From Candidatus Cloacimonadota bacterium (GTDB lineage Bacteria > Cloacimonadota > Cloacimonadia > Cloacimonadales > JAJBBL01): a stretch of 37,176 nucleotides of DNA. Both the position numbers and the translations under genes were made by a program. The stretch is taken from assembly GCA_019429305.1 (NCBI GenBank), contig JAHYIR010000021.1:1-37176 (forward strand), in the 5' to 3' direction. Shown one piece after another: positions 1-8,064 of the stretch; the first letter of the stretch is position 1; the number at the start of each line of letters is the position of its first letter. The notes under the pieces were generated by a model that did no database searches, was not told the DNA's origin, and saw only the letters and a list, made by a program, of their open reading frames with translations.

Positions 1-788
1 TTTTCAGCAGGGAATGCAGCAGTTGCCATAATCATTATTGCTTTTGCTGCACTGGCTGAAAACCAAGCATAGTCTATTTCGTATGCCGGTTCTACTGCCC
101 CCAAGTAGCTCCATTTACCATCGACAAAAACTTCTACCCAGGCATGATTATTATCGGTATGTGCCCATAAAGGAGTCATTGCCGGTCTGGCAGGGATGCC
201 AACTGATCTGGCTGCTGAAATGAAAAAAATTTGCATCTCTTCACATCTGCCAATATTCGATCGTTTCAAGATGTCATAAGGTGCCATATCACGTCCGGAA
301 GTTGGCTTGAAAGTCATGAATCGTCTTGTCCAAAGATTTAATTCTATTACTAAATCCCGTTTGTTGGGATAATGCTGTTTCAGTTGATATAAACCATATT
401 CTTCAAAGAGATCACGATAAGGAGTGATACGCTCATCCGTTACAGTAATTTTTGCTATATAAGATAAGAAAAAGGGTAACGAATACTTATCTTTATACTC
501 CTCCCAGAGCTGCCTTACTCTGTAATGATGGGAGACCAAATCTTGCGGATTTGCTAATAGGAGTTTTGAACTCTCTTCATACGCCAGAAAAAAAGCCATG
601 ATAACATCAGGAAACTCATTTAATAATTCAAAAAGCTCATTCCCCTTCTCGATCGGTAACGTTCCTAAATTCTCTACAGCTTTTCCTCGTAGTATCTGAT
701 AATGATCTTCAACATCTGAAGTTATCTGCCCGCTTAATAAAACAGCGAATAGAATCAAAATCATAGAAATAATCAATAATCTCTGCAT
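1..788 (-). CDS. secreted transglutaminase-like protein (3' end cut by window edge)
   Basis: Reading the minus strand from the ATG at 788-786 gives 262 uninterrupted codons up to the left edge, so the C-terminus is missing. A good ribosome site (AGGAGAAGG) lies just upstream. Residues 1-20 form a hydrophobic signal peptide or anchor. A transglutaminase-like core sits near residues 178-245: Cys182 in GRCEE, then VGIPARPA, then His215 in NNHAWVEV. The third catalytic position appears to be Glu233 (GAVEPA) rather than the usual Asp. Such domains act as cysteine peptidases, amidases or crosslinkers outside the cytoplasm; the substrate is unknown. The gene is divergent from secG. The fold call is firm, the function open. 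Confidence 0.82.
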   Translation of the reverse strand, partial: MQRLLIISMILILFAVLLSGQITSDVEDHYQILRGKAVENLGTLPIEKGNELFELLNEFPDVIMAFFLAYEESSKLLLANPQDLVSHHYRVRQLWEEYKDKYSLPFFLSYIAKITVTDERITPYRDLFEEYGLYQLKQHYPNKRDLVIELNLWTRRFMTFKPTSGRDMAPYDILKRSNIGRCEEMQIFFISAARSVGIPARPAMTPLWAHTDNNHAWVEVFVDGKWSYLGAVEPAYEIDYAWFSASAAKAIMIMATAAFPAE

Positions 789-996
789 AACCTTCTCCTA
801 CATGGCTTTCTCTAATCACCTTTCTATTCCAGCTAACATTAATGACAAGAAAATTATCAGAAAGATTCTTAATAGTTATCGATTAACTTAGCTCATAAAA
901 CGTTCTAAGAAACTGAAATTTAAAAAAATGATTGACACAAGAACCAGATTTCGTGGTTTGTATCATTGAATATTAGCATACACAGGAGTGACTTTA

Positions 997-1401
997 ATGT
1001 ATATATTTTTACTGATTATTCATGTGATAATCTCGGTTGCATTAGTAATGATTATTCTTGCTCAATCGAGTAAAGGCGGTGCTCTGGACGGATTAGTCGG
1101 AGGAACAGCCAGTACAATGTTGGGAGCACATGGTGCTTCTGCATTTTTAAGTAAATGGACCAAAATTTTAGGTGCTGTTTGGGTAATATCATCCTTAGTT
1201 TTAGCTATGAATGTAGGAGCTATGACTAGCCAAAGAAGAGGAAGAGCTCTGCAGCAAATACAAGAGGAGGCACCTGCTCATGTACCACCCGCTACTGACT
1301 ACGGTACACCTGAAGAAGGGCATTTACCCCCTGTAGCTCCGGAAGAAGGTACTACTCAAGCACAGCCAGCACCGGAAACTGTTCCGGCACCTACTGAATA
1401 A
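997..1401 (+). CDS. secG: SecG, preprotein translocase subunit
   Basis: SecG is the small inner-membrane partner of SecYE that eases SecA-driven protein export. The 134-residue product has two membrane segments (about residues 1-22 and 50-71) joined by the family loop SSKGGALDGLVGG. A Pro/Glu-rich tail of about 50 residues follows. The ATG at 997 is preferred over the GTG at 988, because AGGAG (984-988) then sits 8 nt upstream while the GTG would overlap it. A TTGACA at 932-937 upstream could be a -35 box, but no convincing -10 lies at normal spacing. The stop codon is only 6 nt before a tRNA-Leu, so the two are almost certainly one transcript ending at the hairpin at 1506-1534. Confidence 0.95.
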   Translation: MYIFLLIIHVIISVALVMIILAQSSKGGALDGLVGGTASTMLGAHGASAFLSKWTKILGAVWVISSLVLAMNVGAMTSQRRGRALQQIQEEAPAHVPPATDYGTPEEGHLPPVAPEEGTTQAQPAPETVPAPTE

Positions 1402-1407
1402 CCTATC

Positions 1408-1496
1408 GCAGAAATGGTGGAATTGGCAGACACGCAAGACTAAGGATCTTGTGCCCAAAACTGGGTGTGCGGGTTCAAATCCCGCTTTCTGCACCA
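1408..1496 (+). tRNA. tRNA-Leu, anticodon AAG
   Basis: An 89-nt class II tRNA with encoded CCA. Acceptor strands GCAGAAA (1408-1414) and TTTCTGC (1486-1492) pair fully. The anticodon stem is CAAGA (1435-1439) with TCTTG (1447-1451), closing the 7-nt loop CTAAGGA, so positions 34-36 read AAG (1442-1444) with G at 37. A long variable arm (CCCA/TGGG) and a GCGGG/CCCGC T stem complete a leucine tRNA. AAG would read CUU, and also CUC if A34 becomes inosine. The gene lies 6 nt after secG, the place where E. coli carries leuU, whose anticodon is GAG. Confidence 0.95.
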
Positions 1497-1505
1497 TATA
1501 ATTGA

Positions 1506-1534
1506 GCCATTGTTAATAAACAATGGCTTTTTTT
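1506..1534 (+). terminator. intrinsic terminator after secG-tRNA-Leu
   Basis: A perfect 9-bp stem, GCCATTGTT (1506-1514) with AACAATGGC (1519-1527), encloses the loop AATA. Seven T residues follow directly. It ends the secG-tRNA transcript. Confidence 0.93.
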
Positions 1535-1711
1535 ATTCACTATTCATCTCATTAATTTAACAACAAATATCGTCTAACTCTTTAGTAAAGATTTATATGT
1601 CTTTTATGCTCCCAGACACTACTCTATAAGATAAAAACATATTGACATCTAAACGGCTGCGAGACTCTATATATCCAATTTAATGAAACTCATAAGTGTT
1701 GGAGAACTATA

Positions 1712-2485
1712 ATGAATAAGTTTAATGGAAATAATCTAGGAGAGATAAATGATTGTTGGATAGACGGACATTGTCATCTCTGTAATGAGCCATTAACCGA
1801 GACATTTGATGATGAAATAGATCAAGCTTATGAGTATGATATAAAACTCTTTTTATCCACTGCTCTCAATAGAAATGAAATTGACTGGCATCTTGATAAT
1901 ATTCATCCGGAGATCAAACTGGTTGCTGGTATTCACCCATTCTACGATAAAAGCAATATCAAGGACTTTGATTATCTTGTTGAGCAGTGTCGAAATAAAA
2001 AACTTTGGGGTATCGGTGAGGTTGGTTATGATAACAGAAAGAACAATCATAACTACCAAAAAAATATTCTCTACCAGCAATTAGAGTTAGCTGTTAAATA
2101 TGATCTTCCAGTAGTTTTTCATGTAGTACATCGGTATAATGAACTCTATCAAACCCTTAAAAATGATTTTCCAACTATAAGAGGATTCATTCACGGATTT
2201 AACGGTTCTTTAGAGCTAGTTGAAATGCTCAGTAGGTTAGATATTGGTTTCTCTCTGGGTTATAAAATTCTTCAAAACAAAGATGCTTATTCAGTTATAA
2301 GAAGGATCATTAGACGTGGACTAGTAGTTTTCGAAACCGATTCTCCATTTCAGAAATCCCCTGAAAGTGCTAACTATTTGACTGGTCTCTCTTTCTTAAT
2401 AGACAGCATTTCTGACCTCTGCGAATACTATAAAGAAGATCTTATGGATAAACAATGGAGCACTTTCAGAAAGATAAGTTCCTGA
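1712..2485 (+). CDS. TatD-family metal-dependent hydrolase
   Basis: A 257-residue TIM-barrel hydrolase of the TatD family, a group of metal-dependent nucleases and related phosphoesterases. The expected metal ligands are all visible: His20 and His22 in DGHCH, Glu103 in GIGEVGYD, His137 in VVFHVVH, His161 in FIHGFNGS and Asp210 in FETDSP. Length is normal. GGAGAAC lies just upstream of the ATG. The 3' end overlaps the next gene, tcdA, by 31 bp in another frame, so the pair is probably cotranslated. Which TatD subgroup it belongs to (nuclease or D-tyr-tRNA-type) cannot be told from sequence alone. Confidence 0.88.
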   Translation: MNKFNGNNLGEINDCWIDGHCHLCNEPLTETFDDEIDQAYEYDIKLFLSTALNRNEIDWHLDNIHPEIKLVAGIHPFYDKSNIKDFDYLVEQCRNKKLWGIGEVGYDNRKNNHNYQKNILYQQLELAVKYDLPVVFHVVHRYNELYQTLKNDFPTIRGFIHGFNGSLELVEMLSRLDIGFSLGYKILQNKDAYSVIRRIIRRGLVVFETDSPFQKSPESANYLTGLSFLIDSISDLCEYYKEDLMDKQWSTFRKISS

Positions 2486-3231
2486 ACTCGGCCTTCAATA
2501 GAACCGCTCTTCTCTTTGGAGAGAAGGGCATGAGAAAGCTTCAAAAATCTGTTGTTGCTATTGTCGGGCTCGGTGGTGTTGGATCTTTTGCTGCTGAAAT
2601 GTTAGCTCGTAGCGGTGTTGGGACTCTCATTATAATTGATTTTGATAGAATTAACTCTTCAAACATTAACCGGCAAATCCCAGCTTTAATTAGCACTATC
2701 GGTCAATATAAATGTGAGGCACTAAAAGCAAGGCTTGAAGATATCAATCCATTAGCCAAGATTATCGCCTATAATGATTTCTGCGACTCAACAAATCGGG
2801 TTAATGTTCTCAAAGATGCTGATTTTATTATTGATGCTATAGACTCTTTAGGACCTAAGTCGGGTTTATTAGAATTTGCTTACAATAATAAACAAAGCAT
2901 CATCTCTTGTATGGGGGCAGCAAATCGTGTAGATCCAACAAAAATTAATCTTGCAGATATTAATGATGTCCAGGGATGCCCCTTGGCAAAAAGAGTTAAA
3001 AAATACCTTAATAAAAGAGGAATAGACAGAGGTATTCCTGTTGTCTATTCATCAGAAGAACCACTAATACTGTATGAAGTAAAGACTGAAGTTGAAGAGT
3101 TGTCTTCTTTAAAGCGTGGCAGAGAAAGAGTCAAATTGGGTTCTACTTCATATCTGCCAGCAATAATTGCCGGTTGGGCTGTATCATATGTATTAAGAAA
3201 TCTGGTATGGAATTACTCCTTATATGAGTAA
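2455..3231 (+). CDS. tcdA: tRNA threonylcarbamoyladenosine dehydratase (TcdA/CsdL-like)
   Basis: An E1-like, ThiF-fold ATP-using enzyme that cyclises t6A37 to ct6A in ANN-decoding tRNAs. The N-terminus has the family opening FNRTALLFGEKGM, then the nucleotide loop GLGGVG (residues 38-43), the acidic ligand region IDFDRI near 61-66 and NINRQ near 70-74. The length of 258 residues fits TcdA and is shorter than classical E1 proteins. The ATG at 2455 lies inside the end of the tatD-like gene, and that overlap supports translational coupling. MoeB/ThiF-like sulfur-carrier adenylyltransferases are the main alternative, but no catalytic Cys-containing MoeB layout is evident. Confidence 0.88.
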   Translation: MEHFQKDKFLNSAFNRTALLFGEKGMRKLQKSVVAIVGLGGVGSFAAEMLARSGVGTLIIIDFDRINSSNINRQIPALISTIGQYKCEALKARLEDINPLAKIIAYNDFCDSTNRVNVLKDADFIIDAIDSLGPKSGLLEFAYNNKQSIISCMGAANRVDPTKINLADINDVQGCPLAKRVKKYLNKRGIDRGIPVVYSSEEPLILYEVKTEVEELSSLKRGRERVKLGSTSYLPAIIAGWAVSYVLRNLVWNYSLYE

Positions 3232-3284
3232 TAGTTCTTTGTTATTTATAAAACTTTAACAATAAGTCAGTAAAAGTAAATGAG

Positions 3285-3722
3285 ATGAAAAAAAAAAGAG
3301 TTCTATTTATATGTGTACATAATTCCGCTAGAAGTCAAATGGCTGAAACCTTTCTTAATGACCTCGGAAAAGATGAATATGAGGCAGAAAGTGCCGGACT
3401 TGAACCCGGCACTTTGAATCCTTATGTTGTTGAAGTTATGAAGGAAATAGATTATGATATCAGTAGAAACAAAACTAAAAGCGTTTTAGATTATTTCCGT
3501 CGCAGTGAACTATTCAGTTTTGTTATTACTGTTTGTGACGAAGGTAATAGTGAAAGATGCCCTATTTTCCCCGGTCCCGTTCAAAGATTACACTGGAGCT
3601 TTCCAGATCCTTCTAACTTCTCTGGGAATAAAGAAGATATACTCAAAAAGACTAGAGAAGTTAGAGATCAAATCCTTCAAAGAATCAAAGCTTGGATTAG
3701 AGAAAACAGTAATAGCTCTTAA
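3285..3722 (+). CDS. arsC: arsenate reductase, thioredoxin-coupled (ArsC / low-MW PTP fold)
   Basis: A 145-residue low-molecular-weight phosphatase fold. The P-loop is Cys10-VHNSA-Arg16-S. Two further cysteines, Cys84 and Cys92, lie in [11 protein letters not shown], followed by HWSFPDP with Asp108. That triple-Cys layout is the mark of the thioredoxin-linked arsenate reductases (pI258 type), in which the spacing is C-x6-C; here it is C-x7-C. No ars operon partner (arsR, acr3, arsB) is present. It converges with a minus-strand thioredoxin-fold cluster only 7 bp away. A general protein tyrosine phosphatase is the alternative. The ribosome site is weak. Confidence 0.83.
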   Translation: MKKKRVLFICVHNSARSQMAETFLNDLGKDEYEAESAGLEPGTLNPYVVEVMKEIDYDISRNKTKSVLDYFRRSELFSFVITVCDEGNSERCPIFPGPVQRLHWSFPDPSNFSGNKEDILKKTREVRDQILQRIKAWIRENSNSS

Positions 3723-3729
3723 ACTATAG

Positions 3730-4233
3730 TTATCTCTTGGGCAGATTCTTCTCGATTATTTCTCTGAATTTTGCAGCATATTCTGGACGGAAACCAACTT
3801 CGCGTTCTATCTGAGTCAAATCCGATTTAACAAATATTGTTGTAGGGATACTTCTAATTCCATATTCACGGGTAACAGCACCATCGCCATCGACTAAAAG
3901 AATATAAGTCATCTCTACCCCTTCTTTTTTCATGTCCTCAACAAATTTCTTTTGTATTGCAGGTTCTTCGGAGCTAATTCCAACTACGAATAAACCCTGG
4001 TCACCAAATTCTTCGTAAAAACTCTGTAAATACGGAATTTCTACCTTACATGGTGGACACCAAGTAGCCCAAAAATCCAAAATGATCAAACCATCAAGCT
4101 CACTTATAGTCACAGGGTTACCATCTAAATCATTTAATGTGAAATCGGTTACTTGAACTGCTTTAGTTTCAGCGCAGGTAATAAAACTTATTCCTAACAT
4201 TAGGATAATTACTACTAATGACAATTTTCTCAT
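3730..4233 (-). CDS. exported thioredoxin-fold protein, TlpA/ResA type
   Basis: A 167-residue AhpC/TSA-like thioredoxin-fold protein. Residues 1-19 form a signal peptide ending at FITC (Cys20). The -3 to -1 residues do not make a good lipobox, so lipoprotein status is uncertain. The active site is Trp58-Cys59-Pro-Pro-Cys62 in FWATWCPPC, and the cis-Pro is in SIPTTIF. Such proteins keep cysteines of exported proteins or cytochromes reduced. It is last in a minus-strand run behind the OsmC-like gene, starting 4 bp after that gene's stop, and is therefore probably coupled to it. Confidence 0.88.
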   Translation of the reverse strand: MRKLSLVVIILMLGISFITCAETKAVQVTDFTLNDLDGNPVTISELDGLIILDFWATWCPPCKVEIPYLQSFYEEFGDQGLFVVGISSEEPAIQKKFVEDMKKEGVEMTYILLVDGDGAVTREYGIRSIPTTIFVKSDLTQIEREVGFRPEYAAKFREIIEKNLPKR

Positions 4234-4237
4234 CTTA

Positions 4238-4660
4238 TCAAACCTCCTTTCCGTTTAAATAAACTCTTGTCTCTATCGGTACAGATTTTATTAACATCGC
4301 ATAAACTGGACAGTATTTTTCTGTTCCCAGTTCAACTGCTCTTTTTAACTTATCAATCGGTAGATCATTTCCTTCGAATCTAAACAGTAAACTAATATCC
4401 TTAAAAACAGTAGGATGTTCTGTTACTGTTTCACCTTCTACATCAATTATTAACTTGAACTCCGGAATACGCATTTTCTGTAGTATTGATACAGCATCCA
4501 TCCCTGAACATCCCGCTAAAGCAGTAAGTAAAAGAGTTTTTGGTCGTGGTCCCTTCTCTTTTCCACCATGCTCCGGATCGCCATCAACATGAAATTTCTG
4601 GCTATCCTGTTCGACAGCAAAACTGAGTCCATCTTCCCAAATTAGTCTTGTCTTCTTCAT
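4238..4660 (-). CDS. OsmC/Ohr-family protein
   Basis: A 140-residue OsmC-like protein. Members reduce organic hydroperoxides with two cysteines. Cys51 sits in the helix motif ALAGCSGMD and the second, Cys117, in TEKYCPVYAM, so both catalytic positions are kept. Length and the N-terminal beta region fit the YhfA/OsmC branch better than Ohr proper. AGAGGTG precedes the ATG. It lies between glutaredoxin and TlpA-like genes on the same strand with short gaps, suggesting a thiol redox unit. Confidence 0.88.
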   Translation of the reverse strand: MKKTRLIWEDGLSFAVEQDSQKFHVDGDPEHGGKEKGPRPKTLLLTALAGCSGMDAVSILQKMRIPEFKLIIDVEGETVTEHPTVFKDISLLFRFEGNDLPIDKLKRAVELGTEKYCPVYAMLIKSVPIETRVYLNGKEV

Positions 4661-4680
4661 CTACACCTCTAAAATAAGAA

Positions 4681-4914
4681 CTAGAGTGCTAATTCCTTAT
4701 TGATTTTGTTTTTATCGAAACCAACTATCAATTTACTGTCAATCCAAATCTGAGGAACTGTTAGTTGTCCGGATCGTTTGAACATTATGTCTGCTTCTTT
4801 TTTATCCTTAGACACATCAATTGCCTGAAAGGGAATATTTTTACTCTTCAAATACTCCATGACCTTAATACACCAAGGACAACCTTGAGTACAGTATATT
4901 AAAACCTTTTTCAT
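4681..4914 (-). CDS. glutaredoxin-like protein
   Basis: A 77-residue glutaredoxin-fold protein with active site Cys12-Pro-Trp-Cys15, an extra Cys8, and the cis-Pro at residue 54 in TVPQIW. The ATG at 4914 is chosen over the in-frame GTG codons at 4926 and 4923, because AAGGTGGTG lies 6 nt upstream and those GTGs are part of it. A TTGTTA / TATTAT pair (4977-4972 and 4953-4948, 18-bp spacer) could be its promoter. It is first of three minus-strand thiol-redox genes. NrdH-type or mycoredoxin-like roles are possible. Confidence 0.88.
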   Translation of the reverse strand: MKKVLIYCTQGCPWCIKVMEYLKSKNIPFQAIDVSKDKKEADIMFKRSGQLTVPQIWIDSKLIVGFDKNKINKELAL

Positions 4915-5068
4915 ATAGATCACCACCTTGCACTATAACTCTTCATAATAATATATCGGTTAAATAGTTCTTAACAAACTATTTCCTTCATATTAGCGAT
5001 ATTCTCGATTCTATAGGCGATTACTTGATAAATTCAATACTTAATATGCTGATTAATTTTTCTAAATA

Positions 5069-5096
5069 TTGACAAGTAACTAACACTCAATAGAAT
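5069..5096 (+). promoter_or_regulatory. sigma-70 type promoter for the patatin-like gene
   Basis: TTGACA (5069-5074) and TAGAAT (5091-5096) are separated by 16 bp. They lie about 33 bp before the start codon of the patatin-like gene, with nothing else between. Confidence 0.65.
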
Positions 5097-5129
5097 GTTT
5101 GTAGAGTTGTTATAAAGATGGAGTAACAA

Positions 5130-6035
5130 ATGGAGAACAAAAAAGAAATCAATCTTGTCTTAAGTGGTGGTTCCGCAAGAGGATTAGCTCATATTGGCAT
5201 TTTATCAGTATTAGAAAAACATTTCCATATAAAATCTATCATCGGAACAAGTATGGGTGCCATAGTTGGTGGCCTATATGCTTATGGTTATACTCCTGAG
5301 GAGATGTTAGGAATTCCCGAATCTTTTAATATCGTGAAATTGATCTCTATCTTTAAACCTAAATTTAAGACGAGTGGTGTCATTGATGGGAAAGGAATTC
5401 TCGAGTTCTTTGAGGAGAAAACACGGGACTGTAACATTGAGCACTGTAAGATTCCTTTCGCTGCAGTTGCTTTTGATTTGAGAAGTAAAAGGAGCATTTT
5501 ATTTGATAAGGGCTCTTTAGCTAAAGCACTCCGTGCCAGTTCTTCTCTTCCATTCATTTTCCAACCATTTCAATATGGTAAATATCTTCTTGTAGATGGT
5601 TTTATCGAACACCCACTACCAATAAAATTTGCCAATTATTTCTTCGACAAAGGACTAACTGTTGCCTGTAGTGTTCTACCCCCTGCACCAGCAAAATATG
5701 AAGTATTTGAATTTGAGCAAAGCAAGGATGATGAAGAAATACCCAAAGTTCTTGATATCTTCTTTCAAACAAATTTTTATAGTCAAAGTGCTACCGTCTT
5801 AGATGCCATCTTCAAAACCAAACCGGATATTTATATATCTGCCTATGATGAAGACCTTGATTTTTGGGATTTGAAAGAGGCAGAAAAGTTCTTCGAAGTT
5901 GGTAAAGCTGCTGCTGAAAAAGTCGTTTCTAAATATTTAGCGGATAGTGAGCACTTCTCTCAGAATAAATTTATGAAGAGACTCCACGATAATTATGAAG
6001 AATTCAGAAAAATGGTGAGGAGACTGTCACAGTAA
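5130..6035 (+). CDS. patatin-like phospholipase / esterase (RssA-like)
   Basis: A 301-residue patatin-fold hydrolase. The oxyanion loop GGSARG (13-18), the nucleophile elbow GTSMG with Ser41, and the dyad Asp156 in VDGF are all present; most relatives have DGG or DGA there. No signal peptide or membrane segment is visible, so it should act in the cytosol or at the inner face of the membrane. The C-terminal third is acidic and helical. Family members hydrolyse acyl esters in lipids; the substrate is unknown. It is a single-gene unit behind its own promoter and converges with rsmE. Confidence 0.87.
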   Translation: MENKKEINLVLSGGSARGLAHIGILSVLEKHFHIKSIIGTSMGAIVGGLYAYGYTPEEMLGIPESFNIVKLISIFKPKFKTSGVIDGKGILEFFEEKTRDCNIEHCKIPFAAVAFDLRSKRSILFDKGSLAKALRASSSLPFIFQPFQYGKYLLVDGFIEHPLPIKFANYFFDKGLTVACSVLPPAPAKYEVFEFEQSKDDEEIPKVLDIFFQTNFYSQSATVLDAIFKTKPDIYISAYDEDLDFWDLKEAEKFFEVGKAAAEKVVSKYLADSEHFSQNKFMKRLHDNYEEFRKMVRRLSQ

Positions 6036-6086
6036 GCCTACTATTAAGGTGTCAAAATTCAGTAAAAAAATCTATTGTTAGATGAG

Positions 6087-6824
6087 TTAAAAATACTCTG
6101 GATACTTTTTTTTGATTGTTAAGAGCAATTGAGAAACGCCTGCAATAGCAGCAGTTTCTGCTCTTAATATATGGCTACATATTGTGAAGCTATTTACATT
6201 CATTGCTTTAAAAAGTTCCAATTCTTCATCTGAAAATCCCCCTTCAGGTCCGAAAATAAGGGCAATCTTTTCCGGGAATGAATCATTGAAACAGTCATTA
6301 AGTATGTTACTCGTTTCCCTTTCTTGTGCTGCCAGCACCATACAACCATCAGATAGTAGCAATTCTATAGTCTTCTCTAAACCTTCAACCTCTTTTATAA
6401 TAGGGAGAAATGGATTATCGCATTGTTTAATCGCAGCAATAGCTGTCTTATTGAATTTTTCTCTTGTATTTTCACTTGCTGTTCTTCCAGAATACTGACT
6501 CATAAACGGATAAAACTCACTGACTCCCAATTCTGTCAGTTTCTCAATCACAAAATGATCATTTTTGTTCCTTAGTAATGAAAAACCGACAGCTATAGTT
6601 GGTTTACTCTTTTCTTTTTGTTGACTTGAAATTGTTTTAACTAATAAACTTTTTTTTTCGATAGTATCAATCAAAGCTGTTGTTAGCAACCCTCTACCGT
6701 TGGTTAATAAAATTTGATCTTCTTGCTTTTTGCGAAAAACATTAACAATATGGTGATACTCTTCTCCCTCTATAGTTAAATTCTTCATTCCGAGAACAAG
6801 TTGCGGAGTATAAAAACAGGGCAT
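6087..6824 (-). CDS. rsmE: 16S rRNA m3U1498 methyltransferase RsmE
   Basis: A 245-residue SPOUT methyltransferase that methylates U1498 of 16S rRNA. The C-terminal trefoil-knot signatures are clear: ALIFGPEGGFSDEE, followed by SHILRAETAAIAGV. The N-terminal PUA-like part begins with the family-like EGEEYHHIVNVFRKK. The start lies 1 nt after the dnaJ stop codon, so it is the last gene of the heat-shock operon and likely translated by coupling. dnaJ-rsmE adjacency recurs in other bacteria. Confidence 0.95.
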   Translation of the reverse strand: MPCFYTPQLVLGMKNLTIEGEEYHHIVNVFRKKQEDQILLTNGRGLLTTALIDTIEKKSLLVKTISSQQKEKSKPTIAVGFSLLRNKNDHFVIEKLTELGVSEFYPFMSQYSGRTASENTREKFNKTAIAAIKQCDNPFLPIIKEVEGLEKTIELLLSDGCMVLAAQERETSNILNDCFNDSFPEKIALIFGPEGGFSDEELELFKAMNVNSFTICSHILRAETAAIAGVSQLLLTIKKKYPEYF

Positions 6825-6825
6825 A

Positions 6826-7974
6826 TTAGATCCAATCTCTGATTTTGTCTATGATCTTCTTACCGGGCACTAATTTCTTATCCTTATCATAAGCCGCCAA
6901 TTTTTCTAATAATTCTTTCTCTGCTCTGCTCAGTTTAGTAGGTGTTTGAATCACAACCCGAACAAAGAGATCACCCTTTGAGTTGCGGTTGAGGATTGTC
7001 AATCCTTGTCCTTTTAAACGAAAAATCTCACCGGTCTGGGTCCCTGCAGGAACCTTCATTTTGATTTTGCCGGTTAGAGTAGGTACAAGTATTTCAGCCC
7101 CTAATGCTGCTTGTGAAAATGTGATAGGATAACCTAAGAAAAGGTGTTCTCCCCTTCTTTCGAAAGTATCGTCCTCTTTCTCATGAATGAGAACAATCAG
7201 ATCTCCATTAGGACCACCTCTTTTCCCTTTGTTTCCATAACCTCTCATGCGAAGATGCTGACCTTCTGAAATACCAGCCGGGATGTTGATCTTCACATTT
7301 TTAACCTTTGATACTCTCCCCTCACCTTGACATTTATTACAGCGGTTTTTAATTATTTTGCCTTCACCTTTACAGGACGGACAAGTAACAATTGTTGTCA
7401 TATTCCCGAACAGTGACCTCTGCATTTGTCTGACCTGTCCAGATCCATGACATTGATTACAGGTTGCAGTTTCTCCATCAGCAGAACCTGTTCCGTTACA
7501 GGTTTCACAGTTATCCATGGTATTGAGTTTGATATTCTTTTCTACTCCACTAGCTATCTCTTTTAAACTAAGAGACATAGATATCTTCAGATCCTCACCT
7601 TGGGAAACTCTTTCTCGTCTCGACGATCTGCTGAAACCATTACCAAAGAAAATATCAAAAATACTGCTAAACCCGTCTCCAAAGATATCCGAGAATTCCG
7701 AAGCATGGGTAAAATCACGCCAAGTAAATCCACCATTGCTGAACATTCCCTCTAAACCTGCATGACCATATTGATCATAAGTCTTTCTTTTTTCTGAATC
7801 ACTAAGAACTTCATAAGCTTCTGATGCCTCTTTGAACTTTTCTTCTGCCCCTTTATCATCCTTATTTTTATCTGGATGATACTTCATTGCCAACTTACGA
7901 TATGCTTTCTTAATTTCCGAGGGCTCAGCGTTCTTATCCACTCCCAATACTTCGTAATAATCTCGTTTTGCCAT
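6826..7974 (-). CDS. dnaJ: chaperone DnaJ (Hsp40)
   Basis: A full-length 382-residue type I DnaJ, the co-chaperone that delivers substrates to DnaK and triggers its ATPase. J domain at 1-70 with His33-Pro34-Asp35; Gly/Phe-rich linker at about 75-115; four zinc repeats CETCNGTG (156-163), CNQCHGSG (172-179), CPSCKGEG (198-205) and CNKCQGEG (212-219); then the two beta substrate domains. The linker is rich in Phe and Asp. GAGGAGG precedes the ATG. It follows dnaK across a 90-bp gap with a 13-bp inverted repeat. Confidence 0.98.
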   Translation of the reverse strand: MAKRDYYEVLGVDKNAEPSEIKKAYRKLAMKYHPDKNKDDKGAEEKFKEASEAYEVLSDSEKRKTYDQYGHAGLEGMFSNGGFTWRDFTHASEFSDIFGDGFSSIFDIFFGNGFSRSSRRERVSQGEDLKISMSLSLKEIASGVEKNIKLNTMDNCETCNGTGSADGETATCNQCHGSGQVRQMQRSLFGNMTTIVTCPSCKGEGKIIKNRCNKCQGEGRVSKVKNVKINIPAGISEGQHLRMRGYGNKGKRGGPNGDLIVLIHEKEDDTFERRGEHLFLGYPITFSQAALGAEILVPTLTGKIKMKVPAGTQTGEIFRLKGQGLTILNRNSKGDLFVRVVIQTPTKLSRAEKELLEKLAAYDKDKKLVPGKKIIDKIRDWI

Positions 7975-7997
7975 TAGTTACTTATCCTCCTCAACAG

Positions 7998-8048
7998 ACA
8001 GCACCTGATTGATGTTAAATCATATATCATAATCAAATCAGGTGCTGT
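7998..8048 (-). repeat. 13-bp inverted repeat between dnaK and dnaJ
   Basis: ACAGCACCTGATT (7998-8010) and its exact complement (8036-8048) flank a 25-nt AT-rich spacer. On the transcribed minus strand no T-run follows; the dnaJ ribosome site comes next. It could be an mRNA processing or stabilising stem that sets the dnaK:dnaJ ratio, or a partial attenuator. Confidence 0.75.
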
Positions 8049-8064
8049 ATAAATTCCAGGTTAT

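Noticed and set aside
38-223. A plus-strand 61-codon ORF at the left edge
   Set aside because: It is antisense to the transglutaminase-like gene, which has a signal peptide, a ribosome site and catalytic motifs.
4684-4692. Exact CIRCE half-site GAGTGCTAA at the end of the glutaredoxin gene
   Set aside because: The nine-base spacer is followed by no matching partner arm, and the bases encode the last codons of the protein; a 9-mer by chance in a 37-kb window is not surprising.
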